Positions 5,748 to 10,444 of a stretch of 10,444 nt of DNA are shown here, piece by piece. Within the stretch, counting starts at the first letter, position 1. The number at the start of each line of letters is the position of its first letter. The DNA lies in contig CAYTFW010000191.1 in NCBI GenBank assembly GCA_964437145.1, positions 1 to 10,444 on the forward strand, read 5' to 3'. The notes below the pieces were generated by a model. That model was not told where the DNA came from. It made no database searches and was given only the letters and a program-made list of their open reading frames with translations. The translations under genes were made by a program, and so were the position numbers. Source of the DNA: JAFAZJ01 sp964437145 (GTDB lineage: Bacteria > Pseudomonadota > Alphaproteobacteria > Reyranellales > Reyranellaceae).

Positions 5748-7349
5748 CTACGCCGCCAGCACCATCGCGGCGCATTTCTCGCCGATCATGATGCAGGGGG
5801 CGTTGGTGTTGCCCGATGTCAGCGTCGGCATGATCGAGGCGTCGGCGACGCGCAATCCCTCGATGCCGTGTACCCGCAGCTCGGGATCGACCACGGCCAT
5901 CGGGTCGTTGCCCATCTTGCAGGTGCCGACGGGGTGGTAGGTCGTCTCGGCCGTGTTGCGCACCCAGTCGAGGATCTCCTCGTCGGTCTGCCGCGCGGCA
6001 CCCGGCGCGATCTCCTCGCCGGTGATCTCCTTCAGCGGTGAGGTCGCCATCAGCTCGCGGCCCTTGCGGATGGCCGCCAGCACGCCCTCGCGATCGGCGC
6101 GCGCCGACAGGAAGTTGAAGCGGATGGCCGGCGGCTCGGCGGGATCGGCCGACTTGATGTGGACCGAGCCCGTGCTCTCCGAGCGCAGCACGTTGACATT
6201 CATGGTGATGCCGGCCCGCTTCGCGATACGCCGCTCGCAGCCGACGCGCTCGTAGAGAAAGGGCGCGATGGAGACCGTGGCGTCGGGCGTCTCCAGACCC
6301 GGCCGCGTGCGGAAATACATGCGGATCGGCACCGAGGTCGAGGCGAGAAAGCCCTCGCCCCACAGCGCGTACTTGATCGCCTCGCGCGCGCCCCGCCAGC
6401 CGCGCGCGTTTTCGTTGAAGGTGAGGTTGCGCCCCGTGATGGCGAAGCGGACGCGCGGCGAGTAGTGGTCGCGCAGATTCTCGCCGACGCCCTTCAACTC
6501 GTGCGCGACCGCGACACCGACCGAGGCGAGATGCGCCGGCTGGCCGATGCCTGACAGCTCGAGCAGCTTGGGCGAGTTGATCGAGCCCGAGCTGACGATG
6601 ACCTCGCGCGCCGCCCGCGCCTCACGCGGCTGGCCGTTCACGGCGTAGCGCACGCCGACACAACGCTTGCCCTCGAGGATCAAGGTCCGCGCCATCGCGC
6701 CTTGCTCGATCACGAGGTTCTTCCGCCCGCGCGCCGGGTCAAGATAGCAATAGGCCGTGCTCTGCCGGCGACCCTTGGCGATGGTCACCTGCGACATGCC
6801 GATGCCTTCCTGGGTGGCGCCATTGAGGTCGGCGTTGAACGGCAGGCCGATCTTGCCCGCCGCCTCGATCATCTTCTCGAGCAGCGGCACCTTGTGGCGC
6901 GGCGTGTCGGTGATGCGCAGCGGCCCGCCGCGGCCGCGCAGCTCGTCCGAGCCGCCGGCGTAGTTCTCCATGCGCTTGTAGACCGGCAGCACGTCCTGCC
7001 AGCTCCAGCCGCGATTGCCGAGCTGCGCCCAGTGGTCGTAGTCCTGCGCTTGTCCGCGGATATAGACCATGCCGTTGATCGAGCTCGAGCCGCCCAGCAT
7101 CTTGCCGCGCGGCACCTCGATGCGCCGGCCGCCGGAGCCTTCGTCCGGCTCCGAGGAGAAGCACCAGTTCACCGCCGGCAGATCGATCATCTTGGACACG
7201 CCGACGGGGATGCGCGACCAGAAATAACCGGAGCCCTCGGTGCCGGCCTCGAGCAGCAGCACGCGATGCACGCCGCTTTCACTCAGGCGGGCGGCGAGGG
7301 TGGCGCCGGAAGACCCGGCGCCGACGACGATGTAGTCGAACTGGGACAT
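5748..7349 (-). CDS. GMC-family FAD-dependent oxidoreductase (choline dehydrogenase-like)
   Basis: A 533-residue flavoprotein of the glucose-methanol-choline family, which oxidises alcohols to aldehydes or ketones with FAD. In order: the FAD Rossmann loop VVGAGSSGAT (8-17), an acidic LLLEAG (31-36) that ends the ADP-binding fold, the first GMC signature around RGKMLGGSSSINGM (81-94), the second signature GSINSPKLLELSGIG (255-269), and the C-terminal active site with H472 in TTYHPVGTCKMG and N516 in SGNTNAP. Length matches BetA-like proteins. The start is ambiguous: two adjacent ATGs lie at 7352 and 7349, behind a weak GACGAG; I use 7349 because MSQFDYIVVG is the usual form. Reading further upstream to 7574 would overlap the preceding gene. 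It is the last gene of a probable operon with the 2-hydroxy-acid dehydrogenase and the 176-residue protein. The substrate is not predictable from sequence. Confidence 0.94.
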   Translation of the reverse strand: MSQFDYIVVGAGSSGATLAARLSESGVHRVLLLEAGTEGSGYFWSRIPVGVSKMIDLPAVNWCFSSEPDEGSGGRRIEVPRGKMLGGSSSINGMVYIRGQAQDYDHWAQLGNRGWSWQDVLPVYKRMENYAGGSDELRGRGGPLRITDTPRHKVPLLEKMIEAAGKIGLPFNADLNGATQEGIGMSQVTIAKGRRQSTAYCYLDPARGRKNLVIEQGAMARTLILEGKRCVGVRYAVNGQPREARAAREVIVSSGSINSPKLLELSGIGQPAHLASVGVAVAHELKGVGENLRDHYSPRVRFAITGRNLTFNENARGWRGAREAIKYALWGEGFLASTSVPIRMYFRTRPGLETPDATVSIAPFLYERVGCERRIAKRAGITMNVNVLRSESTGSVHIKSADPAEPPAIRFNFLSARADREGVLAAIRKGRELMATSPLKEITGEEIAPGAARQTDEEILDWVRNTAETTYHPVGTCKMGNDPMAVVDPELRVHGIEGLRVADASIMPTLTSGNTNAPCIMIGEKCAAMVLAA

Positions 7350-7411
7350 CATGGGCTCGTCTTGGTGGGATACGGCGTCAGCCGTGTTTGACTCGGAGCC
7401 GAAACACGTCG

Positions 7412-7942
7412 TCAGAAATTGCCGACGTTCACGGCCACGCCCGCGTTGGGCGCACCCAGGTAGCTCACAAACTCGAAATACGGCCCCCAAGGTACGTTGC
7501 TGATATCCGTGCCAAGCCAATAGTTGCCCTGCATATTGTGCGCATCCTGAGCCGCCGATGGCTTGTGTACCCATTGCTGAGCATTGGCCGTCCCATCGGC
7601 GAGCTGGCGCGCGAAATGGAAGCTGCCGCGCGTGTCGTAGAACACGGCCACCAGATAGTGACCGATGCGGGAGGCAGGCGGATTGCGGAACTTATGCGCG
7701 TTGCTGAGCACGCCGCCTGACAGGTCGATGAAGCCGTCGGCGACGCAGGCCTGGTGCAGGAGAGTGGGGGTGATCGCCTGCGCCGTGACGGCCCGACCGC
7801 CGCGGACGCCCGGAACGCAGGAAACCAAACCCGCCCCCGCTGGATTGGCGCACTTGGCGGCGAAGGAATAGCAGTTGAGGCCGTTGTTCCAGGCCGGTGC
7901 CAGCGCCATCGCGCCATTCTTCGCTGTGATCGCAACGCCCAT
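7412..7942 (-). CDS. Small protein of unrecognised function with NCYSFA and HFARQ...HKP motifs
   Basis: A 176-residue protein I cannot name. Visible motifs are GLNCYSFAAKC (21-31, C24), GHYLVAVF (94-101, H95), FHFARQLADG (108-117, H109), WVHKPS (124-129, H126) and PYFEFVSYLGAP (154-165). From memory a poorly characterised group of bacterial proteins shares an N-terminal NCYxYA and a later D-x-H-(W/F)-Y-R ... W-x-H-K-P-G segment; this protein fits that plan loosely. A conserved Cys followed by His suggests a papain-like or NlpC-like thiol hydrolase, but that is inference. No signal peptide or membrane segment is apparent. The ATG at 7942 has AAGGA at 7951-7955. Gaps to its neighbours are 40 and about 60 bases, all on one strand, so it is probably co-transcribed with the FMN and GMC enzymes. 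My hand count gives about 64% GC over 7441-7920, and 61% in its C-terminal part, slightly below its neighbours. Confidence 0.8.
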   Translation of the reverse strand: MGVAITAKNGAMALAPAWNNGLNCYSFAAKCANPAGAGLVSCVPGVRGGRAVTAQAITPTLLHQACVADGFIDLSGGVLSNAHKFRNPPASRIGHYLVAVFYDTRGSFHFARQLADGTANAQQWVHKPSAAQDAHNMQGNYWLGTDISNVPWGPYFEFVSYLGAPNAGVAVNVGNF

Positions 7943-7982
7943 GGTGGAGTCCTTCTCGTTGAACCTCTGACGGATAGGGTGA

Positions 7983-9071
7983 TCAGTATCCCTCGTCCGC
8001 CAGATTCAGCAGCGGAAAGGCGCTGTGGACGTGGGGCAGCACGACGGGGCTGGCAGGGCAGAGATAGGAGGGGTCGACCTTCGACAGCGAGTCGAGGCCG
8101 AGAAGGCCGAGGCATTCCTTGACCTCTTCCTCGAGCAGCTCGAGCACGCGCGCCACGCCCTCGGCGCCAGCGACCGCCAGGCCGTAGCAGTAGAGTCGGC
8201 CGATGCCCACGGCGTCGGCACCCAGCGCGATCGCCTTCACCACGTCGGTGCCGCGGCTGATGCCGCCATCCATCACGATTCTGGCGCGGCCTCGAATCGC
8301 GCCCACCACCTCGCGCATCGCGTCGAGTGAGCCGCGACCATGGTCGAGCTGGCGGCCGCCGTGGTTCGACACGTAGACCGTGTGCACGCCCATGTCGCAG
8401 GCCATGGTCGCGTCCTCGGCGGTGTTGATGCCCTTGAGCATCAGCTTCACTTGCGGATACTTGTCGCGCACGCGCTTGACGTTGTCCCAGGCGAAGGCGG
8501 CCTGGAAATCTTGGCCGGTGGCGTTGGCGCGCCACGATTTGATGAAACGCTTGGCGATGTCGCGCTCGCGCCTGGAATAGACAGCCGTGTCGACGGTGAT
8601 GCAGAAGGCGTCGAAGCCGCAATCGATCGCGCGCTGCACGCGCTCGGCCACCCACTTGTCGTCGCCGCGCACATAGAGCTGGTAGACCTTCAGCGCCGAG
8701 GACGACTTCGCCACGCGCTCCATCTCGACCGTCGTCACGGAGCTGAGCAGCATGCCGCAGCCGAACATCTCGCAGGCCTTGGCGACGGTGACGCCGGCGC
8801 CGGGGTCGAACGATTCCAGCGAGCCCACGGGCGCCAGCAGCACCGGCAGGCGCAGCTTGCGATCGAGGAACGAACCGGTGGCCTCGATCTGCGAAACATT
8901 GCGCAGCACGCGCGGCTTGAAGCCCAGCATGTCCAGGGCCAGCCGGTTGCGCTTCATCGTCGTTTCGCTCTCGGTGGCGCCGATCAGATAGTCCCAGATG
9001 TTGGGATTGAGCCGGTTGCGCGCCGCCTTCACGAATTCATGCAGGCACTGGTATTCGTTGCTGAGGTCCAT
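7983..9071 (-). CDS. FMN-dependent alpha-hydroxy-acid dehydrogenase/oxidase (lactate/mandelate/glycolate type)
   Basis: A 362-residue TIM-barrel flavoenzyme that oxidises L-2-hydroxy acids to 2-keto acids. The family active-site signature is intact: SNHGGRQLD (235-243) with catalytic H237 and substrate-binding R240. Other expected residues are Y28 in WDYLIGAT, Y133 in QLYVRG, D161 in ITVDT, K213 in LMLKGI, and the FMN phosphate loop DGGISRGTDVVKAIALGA (268-285). Compared with glycolate oxidase these match Y24, Y129, D157 and K230. Length is usual and no membrane-anchoring insert is obvious, so a soluble enzyme is likely. The ATG at 9071 has AAAGGA upstream. It is the first gene of a probable three-gene operon (then the 176-residue protein and the GMC enzyme) and diverges from the flavin monooxygenase gene at 9181. 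Lactate, glycolate, mandelate or longer 2-hydroxy acids are all possible substrates. Confidence 0.94.
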   Translation of the reverse strand: MDLSNEYQCLHEFVKAARNRLNPNIWDYLIGATESETTMKRNRLALDMLGFKPRVLRNVSQIEATGSFLDRKLRLPVLLAPVGSLESFDPGAGVTVAKACEMFGCGMLLSSVTTVEMERVAKSSSALKVYQLYVRGDDKWVAERVQRAIDCGFDAFCITVDTAVYSRRERDIAKRFIKSWRANATGQDFQAAFAWDNVKRVRDKYPQVKLMLKGINTAEDATMACDMGVHTVYVSNHGGRQLDHGRGSLDAMREVVGAIRGRARIVMDGGISRGTDVVKAIALGADAVGIGRLYCYGLAVAGAEGVARVLELLEEEVKECLGLLGLDSLSKVDPSYLCPASPVVLPHVHSAFPLLNLADEGY

Positions 9072-9180
9072 GGATCGCTTCCTTTCGCGACGCGGACGTT
9101 AAAGCGAATCGGCGACGAAAGGAACGTCCGGCGCCGCTAAGCTGCCATCCCGTCAGGAACAAGAGCGAGGAAACGGGGCC
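9072..9180. promoter_or_regulatory. Divergent intergenic region with interleaved inverted repeats
   Basis: This 109-bp gap must hold the promoters of both divergent genes. It contains two perfect inverted repeats: CCTTTCG (9081-9087) with CGAAAGG (9116-9122), and CGGACGTT (9093-9100) with AACGTCCG (9123-9130). They interleave, so they cannot both form a simple hairpin; paired operator half-sites are more natural. The first overlaps the ribosome-binding region of the minus-strand gene. No convincing sigma-70 boxes were found by eye. Confidence 0.45.
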
Positions 9181-10350
9181 ATGCCGGTGAAGGCGTCGCT
9201 GTTCTACCTGCCCACCGTGGGCAACCGGGCGCAGATCGAGGCCGGCATGGTCGGCATGAAGGGCGAGCTCTACCAGCAGATGCTGCGCGAGGTCTCCGAG
9301 CAGGTCCGCCTGGCCGACGATGTCGGCTACGACTCCGTGAACTTCACCGAGCACCATTTCCACATCGAGGGCTTCGAGCTCTCCAACAACCCCGTCCTGC
9401 TCGACCTCTATGTCGGCATGCAGACCAAACGCATCCGCGTGGGTCAGCTCGGCATCGTGCTGCCGGCGAGCAATCCGATCCGCGTCGCCGAGGACATCGC
9501 GATGCTCGACCACATGACCGGCGGCCGCGCCTGCGCCGGCTTCGCGCGCGGCTACCAGCGGCGCTGGGTCGACACTCTGGCGCAGCAGACGCACGGCGTC
9601 TCCGGCGCGCTGCCGCATCAGCACGACGCCATCGACGCGGCCAATCGCGAGGCCTTCGAGGAGTGCTTCCGCATCATCAAGAAGGCGTGGACCGAGCCGA
9701 TGCTGGCGCATCAGGGCAAGTACTGGAAGATCCCGCCCGGCCCGACGCCGTGGGATCTCGAGACGACGGTGCGCTATGGCGCCGGCGTCGAGAACGGCAT
9801 CCTCACGCATGTCGGCGTGGTGCCGAAGCCGGTGCAGAAACCGCATCCGCCGGTGTTCCAGCCCTTCGCCAGCTCGGAGAACTCGATCCGCTGGTGCGCG
9901 CGCGAGGGTGTCACGGCGATCCTGCCGCCGATGCATCCCAAGCTCGAGGCCAATCTGTTCGAGATCTATCGCCAGGAATCCGGCCGGCCGTTGGGGCAGG
10001 GCATGGCGCTGCTGCGCGACGTGATCATCTGCGACACCGACGAGGAGGCGCAGGCGCTGTGGCGCGACTCCGGCAACTTCACCGGCGCCGCCTGGTTCGT
10101 GCCCTTCGGCTTCCGCAAGGGGATGGTCGACCCCGACACCGGCGAGACGCCGCCGGCCGACCAGGCGATCGAGAACGGCTACGCCTTCGTCGGCACGGTC
10201 GACACGGTGACGCGCCTGCTGGAGAAGACGCGCCGACGGCTGCCGGTCGAGTGGATCTTCGCCTGGACCTACAACGCGCTGATCCCGCACGCCAAGCTGA
10301 TGAAGTCGATCGAGGCGTTCCAGACCAAGGTCCTGCCGCGGGTGGCGTAA
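9181..10350 (+). CDS. LLM-class flavin-dependent oxidoreductase (luciferase-like monooxygenase)
   Basis: A 389-residue protein of the bacterial luciferase-like TIM-barrel family, which uses reduced FMN or F420 from a partner reductase to oxygenate or reduce small organic substrates. Evidence: VGYDSVNFTEHHF (48-60), where EHHF is typical of the flavin-binding side; LPASNPIRVAEDIAMLDHMTGGR (94-116), the most recognisable family block; and GFARGYQ (120-126). Similar proteins include alkanal monooxygenase-like enzymes and alkanesulfonate or nitrilotriacetate monooxygenases, but this sequence does not settle which. The start at 9181 follows GCGAGGAAACGGGGCC, a purine-rich ribosome region. No flavin reductase gene is in the window. 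It is divergent from the FMN dehydrogenase gene; its stop codon is one base before palindrome copy D. Confidence 0.93.
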   Translation: MPVKASLFYLPTVGNRAQIEAGMVGMKGELYQQMLREVSEQVRLADDVGYDSVNFTEHHFHIEGFELSNNPVLLDLYVGMQTKRIRVGQLGIVLPASNPIRVAEDIAMLDHMTGGRACAGFARGYQRRWVDTLAQQTHGVSGALPHQHDAIDAANREAFEECFRIIKKAWTEPMLAHQGKYWKIPPGPTPWDLETTVRYGAGVENGILTHVGVVPKPVQKPHPPVFQPFASSENSIRWCAREGVTAILPPMHPKLEANLFEIYRQESGRPLGQGMALLRDVIICDTDEEAQALWRDSGNFTGAAWFVPFGFRKGMVDPDTGETPPADQAIENGYAFVGTVDTVTRLLEKTRRRLPVEWIFAWTYNALIPHAKLMKSIEAFQTKVLPRVA

Positions 10351-10351
10351 A

Positions 10352-10444
10352 CCCCTCACCCCCGACCCCTCTCCCGCAAGGGGAGAGGGGACATGAGGCA
10401 TCGAGTCTTCCTCCCCTCTCCCCTTGCGGGAGAGGGGCTAGGGG
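10352..10444. repeat. Composite intergenic palindrome, copy D (rearranged, incomplete at window edge)
   Basis: It begins with a right-half module: CCCCTCACCCCC (10352-10363) and hairpin CCCCTCTCCC (10366-10375) with GGGAGAGGGG (10381-10390), loop GCAAG. After a 22-base spacer comes the hairpin of a left-half module: CCCCTCTCCC (10413-10422) with GGGAGAGGGG (10428-10437), loop CTTGC, followed by CTAGGGG at the edge. The order right-then-left is opposite to copies A-C. Arm sequences and loops match copy A rather than B and C. It abuts the stop codon of the flavin monooxygenase gene. Confidence 0.88.

Noticed and set aside
7350..7574. Longer N-terminus for the GMC protein (start at 7574)
   Set aside because: The extension overlaps the end of the 176-residue protein's gene and has no FAD-fold sequence; the Rossmann motif begins directly after the ATG pair at 7349/7352.
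9037..10401. 454-codon open frame on the minus strand
   Set aside because: Antisense shadow of the LLM flavoenzyme gene; it starts inside palindrome copy D and has no recognisable domain.

Overview
The window is high-GC bacterial chromosome. Dense accessory catabolic enzymes (GMC oxidoreductase, TauD/TfdA dioxygenase, luciferase-like flavoenzyme, benzoylformate-decarboxylase-like enzyme) and abundant CCCTCTCCCC-type intergenic palindromes suggest a soil or aquatic alphaproteobacterium. That placement is inference; no taxonomic marker is present. I see no rRNA, tRNA, CRISPR, transposase or phage gene.

Layout, left to right: the start of a minus-strand isocitrate lyase/PEP mutase-like gene (1-66, runs off the edge); palindrome copy A; a minus-strand TauD/TfdA-type Fe(II)/2-oxoglutarate dioxygenase (212-1063); a divergent junction with a 65-bp hairpin repeat; a plus-strand ketopantoate-reductase-like gene (1261-2325); palindrome copy B; a minus-strand thiamine-diphosphate decarboxylase-like gene (2468-4159); a 438-bp divergent junction with a C-rich tandem array and two abutting hairpins; a plus-strand MDR-type NADP-dependent oxidoreductase (4598-5608); palindrome copy C; a probable minus-strand operon of FMN-dependent 2-hydroxy-acid dehydrogenase, a small unrecognised protein and a GMC oxidoreductase (9071 down to 5748); a divergent junction with nested inverted repeats; a plus-strand luciferase-like flavin monooxygenase (9181-10350); and palindrome copy D at the right edge.

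The genes form an alternating pattern of divergent and convergent pairs. Every 3' end that is not inside the small operon carries a copy of one palindrome family, while each divergent (5') junction holds a different kind of structured DNA. The enzymes are mainly redox and decarboxylation catalysts for small organic acids, aldehydes and enones. A plausible link, inferred only, is oxidation of a 2-hydroxy acid to a 2-keto acid by the FMN enzyme followed by decarboxylation by the ThDP enzyme, as in the mandelate pathway. The best candidates for something undescribed are the structured intergenic repeats and the 176-residue protein within the FMN/GMC operon; I did not find a defence, secretion or biosynthetic system.
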